Source: Xanthomonas sontii (GTDB lineage: Bacteria; Pseudomonadota; Gammaproteobacteria; Xanthomonadales; Xanthomonadaceae). From it: DNA of 64,000 bases. The stretch is from positions 3,222,001-3,286,000 of the forward strand of contig NZ_CP132342.1 of NCBI RefSeq assembly GCF_040529055.1, written 5' to 3'. Every line of letters starts with the position of its first letter. Position 1 is the stretch's first letter. The notes beneath the pieces were generated by a model that was not told the DNA's origin, searched no databases, and worked only from the letters and a program-made list of their open reading frames with translations. Positions 1 to 8,530 of this stretch are shown piece by piece. The position numbers and the translations under genes were made by a program.

Positions 1-5
1 ACCTC

Positions 6-1088
6 ATGAGCACTGCCGTCCTGCGCCAGCACGCCGAACATCAATACGCCGAGGAACTGGAGGAACTGCGCCGCCAGGACAACCGCCAGCGGCCTGCCAA
101 CTGGCAGCTGTCGCCCTGGGCGGTGGTGACCTACCTGCTCGGCGGCACGCTGGAGAACGGCTTCGTGGTCAGCCCCAAGTACATCGGCGACCGCCGCCTG
201 ATGGAAGTGGCCGTGGCGACCATCGCCACCGATCGCGCCCTGCTGCTGTTCGGCGTACCGGGCACCGCCAAGTCCTGGGTGTCCGAACACATGACCGCGG
301 CGATCAGCGGCGATTCCACGCTGCTGGTGCAGGGCACCGCCGGCACCAGCGAAGAGCAGATCCGCTACGGCTGGAACTATGCGCAGCTGCTGGCCAACGG
401 GCCCAGCGAGAAGGCGCTGGTGCCGAGCCCGCTGATGCAGGCCATGCGCCTGGGCAAGATCGCCCGCATCGAGGAGCTCACCCGCATTCCGGCCGACGTG
501 CAGGACGCGCTGATCACCGTGCTGTCGGAAAAGACCCTGCCGATCCCGGAGCTGGGCAGCGAAGTGCAGGCGGTGCGCGGCTTCAGCGTGATCGCCACCG
601 CCAACAACCGCGACAAGGGCGTCAACGAACTGTCCAGCGCGCTGAAGCGCCGCTTCAACACCGTGATCCTGCCGGTGCCGTCCAGCGAGGAGGACGAAGT
701 GGCGATCGTGCGCAAGCGCGTGGCCGAAATGGGCGCGGCGCTGGACCTGCCGGCCGAGCCGCCGGCGCTGCAGGAAGTGGCGCGGGTGGTGCGCATCTTC
801 CGCGAGTTGCGCAATGGCGTGACCGAAGACGGCAAGGCCAAGCTGAAGAGCCCGACCGCCACGCTCTCCACCGCCGAGGCCATTTCCGTGATTAACAACG
901 GCATGGCCCTGGCCGGCCATTTCGGCGACGGCGTGTTGCGCCCCGGCGACATGGCCGCCGGCATGATCGGCGCCATCGTCAAGGATCCGGTGCAGGACGC
1001 GCTGGTGTGGAAGGAATACCTGGAAACCGTGGTGAAGGAGCGCGAGGACTGGAAGGACCTGTACCGCGCGTTCCGCGAGCAGGCCTGA
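6..1088 (+). CDS. MoxR-type AAA+ ATPase
   Basis: This 360-residue protein is a MoxR-family AAA+ ATPase, a class thought to remodel or load partner proteins, often vWA proteins. Visible motifs are Walker A GVPGTAKS (residues 83-90), an acidic Walker B-like stretch IARIEEL (152-158), a sensor-1 Asn in IATANN (about 200) and an arginine-finger region LKRRF (about 214-218). The length is normal for MoxR and there is no signal peptide, so it is cytoplasmic. It starts 5 nt into the window, so upstream operon members may lie outside. The DUF5682 gene follows after 14 nt and a vWA gene overlaps that one, forming a MoxR-DUF5682-vWA set. The family call is firm; the substrate is unknown. Confidence 0.9.
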   Translation: MSTAVLRQHAEHQYAEELEELRRQDNRQRPANWQLSPWAVVTYLLGGTLENGFVVSPKYIGDRRLMEVAVATIATDRALLLFGVPGTAKSWVSEHMTAAISGDSTLLVQGTAGTSEEQIRYGWNYAQLLANGPSEKALVPSPLMQAMRLGKIARIEELTRIPADVQDALITVLSEKTLPIPELGSEVQAVRGFSVIATANNRDKGVNELSSALKRRFNTVILPVPSSEEDEVAIVRKRVAEMGAALDLPAEPPALQEVARVVRIFRELRNGVTEDGKAKLKSPTATLSTAEAISVINNGMALAGHFGDGVLRPGDMAAGMIGAIVKDPVQDALVWKEYLETVVKEREDWKDLYRAFREQA

Positions 1089-1102
1089 GCGAGCCGGCCT
1101 CG

Positions 1103-3418
1103 ATGAGCGAAGCCATCTCCCTGTTCGGCATTCGCCACCACGGTCCCGGCTGCACGCGCAGCCTGGTGGCCGCGTTGACGGCGTTGCAGCCGGACTGCGT
1201 GCTGATCGAAGGGCCGGCAGGTAACGAGGCATTGCTGCCGCACGTGCTGGAGGAGGGCATGCAGCCGCCGGTGGCCCTGCTGTCCTATTGCGTCGACGAC
1301 CCGCAGTTGGCCGTGTTCCATCCGTATGCGGCGTACTCCCCGGAATGGCAGGCCATGCACTGGGCGCTGCGCAACGGCGTGGCGGTGCGCTTCATGGACG
1401 TGCCGCCGGCCTTGACCCTGGAATGGCAGGCGCAGGCGCGTGCCGAGCGCATGGCTGCGCCTGCAGACCAAATGCCGGAACCGGCGGACACGCCGCCACC
1501 GGCGCAGGACGACGCCGACGCAGCCGGGGACGAGCGCGCCGAGGTGCGCCCGTCCGATCCGCTGGACTGGCTGGCGCGCGCCGCCGGCCATGCCGACGGC
1601 GAGGCCTGGTGGAACCACATGGTGGAAGAGCGGGGCGACGGGCAGGGGCTGTTCGATGCCATCGCCGAGGCCATGGCCGCCGTGCGCGAACACACGCCGG
1701 AGCCTCCCGGCCTGCGCGGCGAACACGAGGCCGTGCGCGAAGCCCACATGCGCAGCGCGCTGCGCAGCGCCAGCAAGGCGTTCGCGCGTGTCGCGGTGGT
1801 TTGTGGCGCCTGGCATGTGCCGGCGTTGCAGCCGGCCGCGTTGCGCGCCAACAGCGCCACCGCGGATAGCCGCGTGCTCAAGGCCATGCCCAAGCGCAAG
1901 ACGCAGAGCACCTGGGTGCCATGGACCTATCGCCACCTGAGCATGGACAGCGGCTACGGCGCCGGCGTGGAAGCGCCGGGCTGGTACGACCACCTGTGGC
2001 GCAGCAATGGCGTCCACGACCAACGCGCTGTCGGCTGGTATGCGCGGGTGGGGCGCCTGTTGCGCGACCACGGACTCGACTGCTCGTCGGCGCATCTGAT
2101 TGAGGCCACACGCCTGGCCGACACCCTGGCCGCCTTGCGTGGTCATCCGGCCCCGGGCCTCGACGACATCGCCGAGGCCAGCCGCGCGGTCATCTGCAAC
2201 GGCGACGACGCGCCCATGCGGCTCATCCGCGAGCGCCTGATGGTCGGCGACGCCCTGGGTCAGGTACCCGACAGCGTGCCGGCGGTGCCGCTGCAGCGCG
2301 ACCTGGAGGCGCAGCAGAAGCGCCTGCGCCTGAAACCCGAAGCGCTGGAAAAAACCCTGGATCTGGATCTGCGCAAGGACACCGACCTGGCACGCAGCCA
2401 TCTGCTGCATCGGCTGCGCCTGATCGGCATCGAATGGGGCCGGCTGGCGCGCACCGGGCAGTCCGCACGCGGCACCTTCCACGAAATCTGGCAACTGGCC
2501 TGGCAGCCGCAGTTCCTGGTGGACCTGGTGCAAGCCAGCCGCCACGGGCAGACCCTGGCCGATGCCGCGTCCAGCATGGCCACCGCACAGGCACGCAAGG
2601 CCGAGGCGCTGCCGGCCTTGTCCGCGTTGGTGGACCAAGTGCTGCTGGCCGATCTGCCGCAGGCGGTCAGCGCGATCGCCGCCGAGCTCGAGGCCCGCGC
2701 CGCCACCGATGCCGACCCGCTGGCGCTGCTCGGCGCACTGCCGCCACTGGCCAACGTGTACCGCTACGGCAATGTCCGCCAGACCGAGGGCCACCAGGTC
2801 GCGCACCTGTTCGACAGCATGCTGGCGCGCGCGGTCATCGGCCTGACCCTGGCGCTGTCCAGCCTCGACGAGGCCCGCGCCGAGCAGGCGCGCAGCATCG
2901 TCCTGGACGCCGATCGCGCCATCGGCCTGCGCGGCGATGCGGACGGCAGCGCCAACTGGCAACAGGCGTTGCAACGCGTGGCGCTGTCGCCGGCATGCAA
3001 CGCGTTGCTGCAGGGCGTTGCGCTGCGGCTGCTGTTCGACACCCAGGCGGTGCAGGGCACCACCGTGTACCTGCAACTGCAGCAGCACCTGTCGCCGGGT
3101 GCCGAACCGCTGCAGGCCGCGCAATGGCTGGACGGCTTCCTCAACCGCAACGCCACCGTGCTGCTGCACGACGATGCCGTGTGGCAGATGATCGACGCCT
3201 GGGTCGTGGCGCTGGACGAGGCGCAACTGGTGCGCGTGCTGCCGCTGGTGCGGCGCACCTTCGCCGCCTTCCAGCCCGCCGACCGCCGCGACCTGGGAAC
3301 GCGCGTGCGCCAGGCGCCGGTGGAGAAAACCGAGGCCGCTGTCGTCCCCGATTGGAACCTGGCCCGCGCCGAGCGCGCGGTGCCGACGCTGCGCGAACTG
3401 CTGGGATTGCCCGCATGA
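1103..3418 (+). CDS. DUF5682 family protein
   Basis: This is a 771-residue cytoplasmic protein of the DUF5682 type that accompanies MoxR and vWA genes. The N-terminus carries FGIRHHGPGC (residues 8-17) and IEGPAGNE (about 35-42). A later VVCGAWHVPAL segment has a GxxH-like pattern reminiscent of the EreA/ChaN/TraB superfamily; that comparison is inference. A proline- and acid-rich linker sits near residues 120-160. The ATG at 1103 was chosen because the conserved GIRHHGPGC block begins eight residues later; an upstream in-frame ATG would overlap the MoxR gene. Its stop overlaps the vWA start (ATGA), so the two are translationally coupled. The biochemical function is unknown. Confidence 0.8.
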   Translation: MSEAISLFGIRHHGPGCTRSLVAALTALQPDCVLIEGPAGNEALLPHVLEEGMQPPVALLSYCVDDPQLAVFHPYAAYSPEWQAMHWALRNGVAVRFMDVPPALTLEWQAQARAERMAAPADQMPEPADTPPPAQDDADAAGDERAEVRPSDPLDWLARAAGHADGEAWWNHMVEERGDGQGLFDAIAEAMAAVREHTPEPPGLRGEHEAVREAHMRSALRSASKAFARVAVVCGAWHVPALQPAALRANSATADSRVLKAMPKRKTQSTWVPWTYRHLSMDSGYGAGVEAPGWYDHLWRSNGVHDQRAVGWYARVGRLLRDHGLDCSSAHLIEATRLADTLAALRGHPAPGLDDIAEASRAVICNGDDAPMRLIRERLMVGDALGQVPDSVPAVPLQRDLEAQQKRLRLKPEALEKTLDLDLRKDTDLARSHLLHRLRLIGIEWGRLARTGQSARGTFHEIWQLAWQPQFLVDLVQASRHGQTLADAASSMATAQARKAEALPALSALVDQVLLADLPQAVSAIAAELEARAATDADPLALLGALPPLANVYRYGNVRQTEGHQVAHLFDSMLARAVIGLTLALSSLDEARAEQARSIVLDADRAIGLRGDADGSANWQQALQRVALSPACNALLQGVALRLLFDTQAVQGTTVYLQLQQHLSPGAEPLQAAQWLDGFLNRNATVLLHDDAVWQMIDAWVVALDEAQLVRVLPLVRRTFAAFQPADRRDLGTRVRQAPVEKTEAAVVPDWNLARAERAVPTLRELLGLPA

Positions 3419-4596
3419 CCGACATGCCATCCACACCCGACACGCCCACCTCGCGCGCGCAGCGCTGGCGCCTGATCCTGGGGCAGGAGGCCGAATCCAG
3501 TTGCGGCGCCTTGCACAAGCCGCTGCAGGGCATCGACCAGGCGCTGGCCGCGCTGTACGAGCCCGACGGCCCAGGCGGCCTGGGGCGCCGCGGCGGGCGA
3601 GGGGCCTCCTCGCCCAATGTGGCCCGCTGGCTGGGCGACATCCGCCGCTACTTCCCCTCGTCGGTGGTGCAGGTGATGCAGCGCGACGCCCTGCAGCGCC
3701 TGGATCTGACCCAGATGCTGCTGGAAAAGGAAATGCTCGAGCAGGTGCAGCCCGACGTGCACCTGGTCGCCAACCTGATCGGCCTGAGCCAGGTGATTCC
3801 GGCGCAGACCAAGGACACCGCGCGCATGGTCGTGCGCCAGGTGGTGGAGAGCCTGCTGCGCCAGCTCGAGGAACCGATGCGCTCGGCGGTGACCGGCGCC
3901 CTGGACCGCGCTCGCCGCAACCGCCGCCCGCGGCTGGCCGAGATCGACTGGCACCGCACCATCCGCAGCAACCTGCGGCACTGGCAACCCGACCTGCGCA
4001 CCGTGGTACCGCAGGACCTGGTCGGCTACGGCCGCAAGGCCAGGAAGCCGCAACGCGAAGTCCTGCTGTGCATCGACCAGAGCGGCTCCATGGCCGCCTC
4101 GGTGGTGTATTCCAGCATTTTCGGCGCGGTGATGGCCTCGCTGCCGGCGGTGTCCACGCGCCTGGTGGTGTTCGACACCGAAGTGGTCGACATGAGCGAG
4201 CAACTGGACGATCCGGTGGACCTGCTGTTCGGCGTGCAACTGGGTGGCGGCACCGACATCCACCGCGCCGTGAGCTATTGCCAGAGCATCATCCGCGAAC
4301 CGCACAACGCCATCCTGGTGCTGATCTCCGACCTGTACGAAGGCGGCGTCGAGGAGCGGTTGCTGGCGCGTGCCCGCGAACTGGTCGAATCCGGCGTGCA
4401 GTTCATCGTGCTGCTGGCCCTCAGCGACGAAGGCACACCGTCCTACGACCGCGCCCTGGCCGCCAAGCTGGCGGCGCTAGGCGTGCCGTCGTTCGCTTGC
4501 ACCCCGGACGCATTCCCCGGCCTGATGGCCGCGGCGATCCGCCGTGACGACATCCAGCAGTGGGCGGGGGCGCAGGGGTTGGTGACAGTGCGGTGA
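3415..4596 (+). CDS. vWA (MIDAS) domain protein, partner of MoxR
   Basis: This 393-residue protein has a C-terminal von Willebrand A domain with a complete metal-ion-dependent adhesion site: DQSGS (D221, S223, S225), T280 in GGGTD and D306 in ISDLY. The N-terminal 200 residues look helical and carry a Gly/Arg-rich patch near residues 53-64. There is no signal peptide or membrane segment. The start overlaps the DUF5682 stop (ATGA). In characterised MoxR-vWA pairs the ATPase acts on the vWA protein or on a target held by it; that role is assumed here. It is the last gene of the operon, and the following 370 bases are noticeably less GC-rich. Confidence 0.85.
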   Translation: MTDMPSTPDTPTSRAQRWRLILGQEAESSCGALHKPLQGIDQALAALYEPDGPGGLGRRGGRGASSPNVARWLGDIRRYFPSSVVQVMQRDALQRLDLTQMLLEKEMLEQVQPDVHLVANLIGLSQVIPAQTKDTARMVVRQVVESLLRQLEEPMRSAVTGALDRARRNRRPRLAEIDWHRTIRSNLRHWQPDLRTVVPQDLVGYGRKARKPQREVLLCIDQSGSMAASVVYSSIFGAVMASLPAVSTRLVVFDTEVVDMSEQLDDPVDLLFGVQLGGGTDIHRAVSYCQSIIREPHNAILVLISDLYEGGVEERLLARARELVESGVQFIVLLALSDEGTPSYDRALAAKLAALGVPSFACTPDAFPGLMAAAIRRDDIQQWAGAQGLVTVR

Positions 4597-4668
4597 GGTT
4601 GGTGGGACTGATAGCGTCTTGGGTTGCGGGGCCACCTCTGGCCTGGTTGATCTTACATAAGATACATT

Positions 4669-4824
4669 ATGCGAAATAACGTGGTGCTGGTGGTTGTTGG
4701 CCTCGTCGTCATGGTGGCTGTGCAGTTTCCTTACAACGCACTCACCGCATGGCAGGCAGGCATCGGTATTCCATCAAGGAAGGTCTTCAGTGTGCTGAAA
4801 GAAACGGGGACCCTTTTGGGCTGA
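4669..4824 (+). CDS. possible 51-residue membrane peptide
   Basis: An ATG at 4669 opens a 51-codon frame ending at TGA 4822-4824. The first 20 residues are strongly hydrophobic and Val-rich (VVLVVVGLVVMVAV), followed by a short polar tail, as in a single-span membrane peptide. There is no convincing ribosome binding site and no family is recognised. It lies in the AT-richer junction between the vWA gene and the RloA gene, so it may be a remnant of inserted DNA. It is equally likely to be non-coding. Confidence 0.25.
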   Translation: MRNNVVLVVVGLVVMVAVQFPYNALTAWQAGIGIPSRKVFSVLKETGTLLG

Positions 4825-4918
4825 CAGTCTCGGCCTGGATCATCATGCCGCTCACGAACTCGTGTGGCTCCCCCCACCTTGTGTGGATGCCGTTGAGGAC
4901 TCGTACGCCTCCCTCTAG

Positions 4919-4943
4919 TGAGAAATTGTGCGATAATTTCTCA
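4919..4943 (+). promoter_or_regulatory. perfect inverted repeat, candidate operator/promoter of rloAB
   Basis: The arms TGAGAAATT (4919-4927) and AATTTCTCA (4935-4943) are perfect 9-bp inverted repeats around a 7-nt centre, ending 23 nt before the rloA ATG. A GATAAT hexamer (932-937 within the repeat) could be a -10 element, so a bound repressor would block it. The role is inferred from position; no regulator gene is adjacent. A GAAGG ribosome binding site follows about 8 nt before the ATG. Confidence 0.45.
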
Positions 4944-4966
4944 AATGAACACCCTGAAGGCTAGTC

Positions 4967-6298
4967 ATGTTGCTCCGATTTGGCGTTGAAAACCACAAAT
5001 CCATCAAGACTTATCAGGAGATTTCGTTAGTCGCGACTCCCCTGAAGGACGCTGAGCACGGTCTTCTCGAGGCGGTCGAGCTAGCGACCAATGTTACGGT
5101 GCGAAAAAAGCTTCAAGTAGTTCCAGTTCTTGCACTCTATGGCGCCAATGCTTCCGGAAAAACAACCTTACTTGATGCATTGCAGCACTTTGTCGGTGAA
5201 ATCGTATCTTCCCATGCGCGCTCTGCCACACGAAAAGTTCCGCATAGGCCTTTTTTGCTAGACGAAGAGGGGCGAAAGAAGCCATCACGGTATGATGTCG
5301 ATATAGTTCTAAGCGGCGTGCGCTATCATTATGGTTACATCATATCCAACGAGCGCGTATGCAGCGAGTGGCTTTACTCGTTTCCGGTAGATGGGTCGCG
5401 AAATGTTAGAACGACCTTGTTCACCCGAGACTTCGAAGCGGACGAAGAGTTCTATTTTGGGAAAAATTTAAAAGGCGAGAATCGCGTCATATCGAAACTT
5501 GTTCGTCCAAATAGCCTATTTCTTTCCGCGGCCGCTCAGAATTCACACTCTCAGCTTTCTCCTATTTTCAAGTTTTTTGCGCAAAAAATTACTAATAGAA
5601 TGCAGGAGACTTCTGAGATTCTCTTGCCGGAGCAGCTTCTGGCCTATTTTGGCGAAGACGAAGAACTAAGATCCAGGGCTATCCAGTTTTTGTCTTCTGC
5701 AGACACTGGCATAGTCGGAATAGACTTCTCAAAAGTTCCAATAGATGAAAAACGTCAGGCACTAGTGCAGGAATTTGAACGCGTCCTTAATAGTCATCTT
5801 GATGAGGAGAAAATCAACCTTCCCAAGAGAACGGAGGAGGCAAAGGTTGGAGTGAAGCACGTCGGGGCTGCAGGAAAAAGCTACTCGCTCGAAATGACCT
5901 GGGAGAGCGCCGGAACCATTGCACTCTTGGGGCTGCTCGGTCCAGTCCTTAAGAGGCTGATGGAAGGTGGCGTGCTGATTATTGATGAATTAAATAGTAC
6001 ACTCCATCCACTCGTTTCGCGCGAGATCATTGGACTTTTTTCGCATCCTGAGACAAACCCAGGGAAGGCCCAGCTCCTTTTCTCCACCCATGACACTAAT
6101 TTGCTTTCTGGAAGAATTCTTAGAAGAGACCAGATTTGGTTTGCAGAGAAGGATCGTGAGGGCGCTACTCATACCTATTCGTTAAGCGATATCAGAATTC
6201 GAGCGGACGATAACTTCGAAGCTGGATACCTTAGGGGCAGATTTGGTGCGATTCCATTCTTCGGCTTTGAAGACTCTCCACTTTACGTTTCGGAATAG
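4967..6298 (+). CDS. RloA/AbiLi-like AAA (SMC/ABC-type) ATPase
   Basis: This 443-residue ATPase is of the AAA_15/AAA_21 ABC-like class. Walker A GANASGKT is at 59-66, Walker B VLIIDE has D340-E341, and the H-loop His in FSTHD is H375; an ESAGT segment near 311 fits the signature region. Partnered with the RloB protein 8 nt downstream, it matches the RloAB / AbiL abortive-infection arrangement, in which the ATPase is thought to sense phage and control a TOPRIM-like nuclease. Codons such as AAA, TTT and ATA are common, unlike the neighbouring genes, which suggests horizontal acquisition. The family call is good; anti-phage activity is inferred. Confidence 0.8.
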   Translation: MLLRFGVENHKSIKTYQEISLVATPLKDAEHGLLEAVELATNVTVRKKLQVVPVLALYGANASGKTTLLDALQHFVGEIVSSHARSATRKVPHRPFLLDEEGRKKPSRYDVDIVLSGVRYHYGYIISNERVCSEWLYSFPVDGSRNVRTTLFTRDFEADEEFYFGKNLKGENRVISKLVRPNSLFLSAAAQNSHSQLSPIFKFFAQKITNRMQETSEILLPEQLLAYFGEDEELRSRAIQFLSSADTGIVGIDFSKVPIDEKRQALVQEFERVLNSHLDEEKINLPKRTEEAKVGVKHVGAAGKSYSLEMTWESAGTIALLGLLGPVLKRLMEGGVLIIDELNSTLHPLVSREIIGLFSHPETNPGKAQLLFSTHDTNLLSGRILRRDQIWFAEKDREGATHTYSLSDIRIRADDNFEAGYLRGRFGAIPFFGFEDSPLYVSE

Positions 6299-6305
6299 AC
6301 GAAAA

Positions 6306-6965
6306 ATGAGTCGCATCCCAAGCCCGCCATCACTTAAGCGAAGATCTCCTCATCTTGAATCCAAAGTTGAGGTTGTAATTGCTTGTGAAGGAACTGTTAC
6401 TGAGCCTGACTACTTTCAGAAGTGCATTGGCTATTACGGCGCGGGCCTCGTAAGGCTTCGAATCCTCCCCAGAACTGGGGTCCCGATGACTGTTGTGAAA
6501 GCCGCAGTTGCTGAGAAAGAGAAGCTCCAGTTAAAGGCGCGGAAGGCGCCTTTAGCGGACCGTATTCCGTTTAGCGTATGGGCAGTGTTTGATCGTGACG
6601 AACACGACGTTGAACCAGCATTTGCGCTTGCACGGACCAACAAAATTGGCCTGGCGTTCTCAAATCCTTGTTTTGAACTGTGGCCGCTCTTGCATTTAAA
6701 CCAGGAGTACGGGGCGCAGGAGGGGAGGCATGAAGTTCAACGACATCTCAACCTTGTGATGCCTGGCTATCATCACACAAATAACGCGCGCGTCGATTTT
6801 GAGATGATGAAGAGTCATGTCGGTGCGGCAATTTCCAGAGCCGCACACCTAAATATCTCAAGAGAGAATGAGGGCTGCCCTAACGGCTGCCCATCGACGA
6901 CTGTCGGTAATTTGGTACAGAAGATCATCGATAACGGTCGAATAAATTTCCGCATCAAAGCCTGA
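6306..6965 (+). CDS. RloB/AbiLii family protein, TOPRIM-like
   Basis: This 219-residue RloB-family protein is the usual partner of RloA. It carries the hallmark CEGTVTEPDYF block (E28 to F37) and a FDRDEH acidic motif (D96, D98). Together these resemble the Glu and DxD metal ligands of TOPRIM nucleases. The chosen ATG (6306) is 8 nt after the rloA stop and begins MSRIPS; an upstream ATG at 6243 would overlap rloA by 56 nt and adds a tail not expected for the family. Base composition is AT-rich like rloA. It is probably the effector of the pair; cleavage activity is inferred from family knowledge. Confidence 0.78.
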   Translation: MSRIPSPPSLKRRSPHLESKVEVVIACEGTVTEPDYFQKCIGYYGAGLVRLRILPRTGVPMTVVKAAVAEKEKLQLKARKAPLADRIPFSVWAVFDRDEHDVEPAFALARTNKIGLAFSNPCFELWPLLHLNQEYGAQEGRHEVQRHLNLVMPGYHHTNNARVDFEMMKSHVGAAISRAAHLNISRENEGCPNGCPSTTVGNLVQKIIDNGRINFRIKA

Positions 6966-7060
6966 ATTTGCCCCCTTCCCCCGCGCGAGTTTCTGTCTTG
7001 CTCAACTCTTGCTGTTGGCAGCGGTTTGCTTTCGCAGCGCAAAACACGAAATAACCATGC

Positions 7061-7867
7061 TCAGCGACAGGATTCCGGCAACTTCTCCAGCAAGCCCGCC
7101 ACCACCGGCGTCAGCCGTTTCGCGACCTCCGGCGGAATCGCCTCACCTGCCCCCTGCCCGCCTTCGCTACGGGCTTGTTCGCAGGCTTTGACGATCCGCG
7201 GGCGCATGCCGGACCACAGCGCTCTGCACTGCCAGCCATCCCGGCCCAGCGGCAGCACCGCGTAGGCGATCGACTGGCATTCCTGTGCCGCGCGGGTGCC
7301 CAGCGGCTGGCCGGCGTACTCGTGCGGCACGGTGTCCAGCGTGGGTTGGTAGTAGCTGTCGGGGAACGCCGCCGCGTAGCGTTCCGGGTCCAGTTGCAGC
7401 GGCAGGCCGGTCGCTGTCAGGTCGAGCGCGCGCCCGCAGGGCGCAGCGGCGGCGGTGCGCTGGATCGCCTGGTAGATCGGATGGTCCAGGTCGGGTTCGC
7501 GCGTCGTCACCTCGGATGTTGCGACCAGTACCGGCAGGCGCGCGCGGTTGGCCATCTTCGCCAGTTCACCAGAATGGGCCGGTGCGCAGCGTTCGCGGAC
7601 GCTGGCTACGATCAGGAATGTGGCGTCGCGCGCGAATGCGGGATCGCTGTGCAGCAGTGCGGTGATGCGTTTGTCGGCTGCATCTTCGGACAATGGTGCG
7701 ACATGAAATGCGGGCACCGTTGGCGGGTGGATCGCGGTGGTCGCAGCGGCACGCGGTGTCGGTGCCACATGCCCGTGCGTGCGCAATGCCAACAGCACGC
7801 CGCCGGCAACGACGACGCCACAGGCGGCGATCGCGATCGCCAAACGCATCGGCGACTTCAGGCGCAT
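7061..7867 (-). CDS. membrane-anchored periplasmic protein of unknown function
   Basis: This 268-residue protein has one N-terminal hydrophobic segment (about residues 8-26) followed by a soluble domain, so a periplasmic domain tethered to the inner membrane or a secreted protein is expected. Five Cys residues in the mature part could form disulfides. Two Met codons (7867 and 7849) both precede the hydrophobic segment and the start is uncertain. The gene is the last of the minus-strand zrg-like operon, 12 nt after the DUF3299 gene. That suggests a role in metal-linked envelope physiology, but no family was recognised. Confidence 0.6.
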   Translation of the reverse strand: MRLKSPMRLAIAIAACGVVVAGGVLLALRTHGHVAPTPRAAATTAIHPPTVPAFHVAPLSEDAADKRITALLHSDPAFARDATFLIVASVRERCAPAHSGELAKMANRARLPVLVATSEVTTREPDLDHPIYQAIQRTAAAAPCGRALDLTATGLPLQLDPERYAAAFPDSYYQPTLDTVPHEYAGQPLGTRAAQECQSIAYAVLPLGRDGWQCRALWSGMRPRIVKACEQARSEGGQGAGEAIPPEVAKRLTPVVAGLLEKLPESCR

Positions 7868-7879
7868 CGGACCGCGCCC

Positions 7880-8530
7880 TCAGCCCTGCACCGGGGTGAG
7901 CGTGGCGTCCTCCGCCTCGTAGGTGGCATTGGCGATATCGGCCTTGAAGTCGGCCAGATGCAGCCGCCCCTGCAGGTGGAACGGGTCCCACAACTCCGGC
8001 ACGTCGATCGGGGTGCGCAGCACCACGTGCAGGATCTGGTTCGGGGGCGGCGGCGGTACGTGGATGCAGGCGCCATAGAACGGCACGAACAGCAGTTCGC
8101 TGACCTTGCCCTGGTCGTCGCTTTCCAGCGGCACCACGTAGCCGTCCAGGGCGAAGCGTTTGCCTTCCAGGCCCTTCACCACTTGCGATGAACCGAACTG
8201 CGCGGCGCGCTGGGTGCCGGAATGGTCGATCGGCATGCCATTGACCACCGAGGGGCCATCGTCGACCGGCGCCGGCTGATCCAGCACCGCGGCGTCGCCC
8301 CGCCACGCGGTGCCGATCCGCGGCGGCGGGCGCTGGTAGATGTCGTTGGCCGGTGCCAGTTGTTCCCAGCGCTCCACTGTGTCCGGGACGGCGTCGGCGG
8401 CTGCGGTCGCATGCGTCGCTGCCGGCGATGGTGCCGGCGTCGTGTCAGGCTGCTTCCCGCCATCACCGTGGCAGCCCGCCAGCAGGCACAGCACTCCAGT
8501 CAGCAGGAAATGGCGATCAGCCTTTTTCAT
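7880..8530 (-). CDS. DUF3299 lipoprotein (copy 2)
   Basis: This 216-residue protein starts with a lipoprotein signal ending in a LLAGC lipobox (Cys near residue 19), followed by a Pro/Ala-rich linker. The C-terminal half has the DUF3299 pattern: GYVVPLESDDQGKVSELLFVPFYGACIHVPPPPPNQI. It closely matches the gene directly upstream, so this is a tandem duplication. The start overlaps the end of copy 1 by 14 nt, giving translational coupling. DUF3299 genes accompany ZrgA and its ABC transporter in Vibrio-type zinc uptake operons. A periplasmic metal or partner-binding role is inferred; no ligand set is defined. Confidence 0.8.
   Translation of the reverse strand: MKKADRHFLLTGVLCLLAGCHGDGGKQPDTTPAPSPAATHATAAADAVPDTVERWEQLAPANDIYQRPPPRIGTAWRGDAAVLDQPAPVDDGPSVVNGMPIDHSGTQRAAQFGSSQVVKGLEGKRFALDGYVVPLESDDQGKVSELLFVPFYGACIHVPPPPPNQILHVVLRTPIDVPELWDPFHLQGRLHLADFKADIANATYEAEDATLTPVQG

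Larger units (their letters stand above)
4597..4966. other. junction region left of the RloAB insert
   Basis: About 370 bases without a secure gene. Base composition drops here from the GC-rich backbone to the AT-richer insert. It holds the doubtful 51-codon frame at 4669-4824 and a perfect inverted repeat at 4919-4943 just before rloA. No tRNA, integrase or direct repeat marking an insertion end was found. Confidence 0.5.

Noticed and set aside
377..3436. 1019-residue open frame on the minus strand
   Set aside because: It is antisense to the MoxR and DUF5682 genes, is rich in His/Arg/Gln typical of GC-rich shadow frames, and has no domain.
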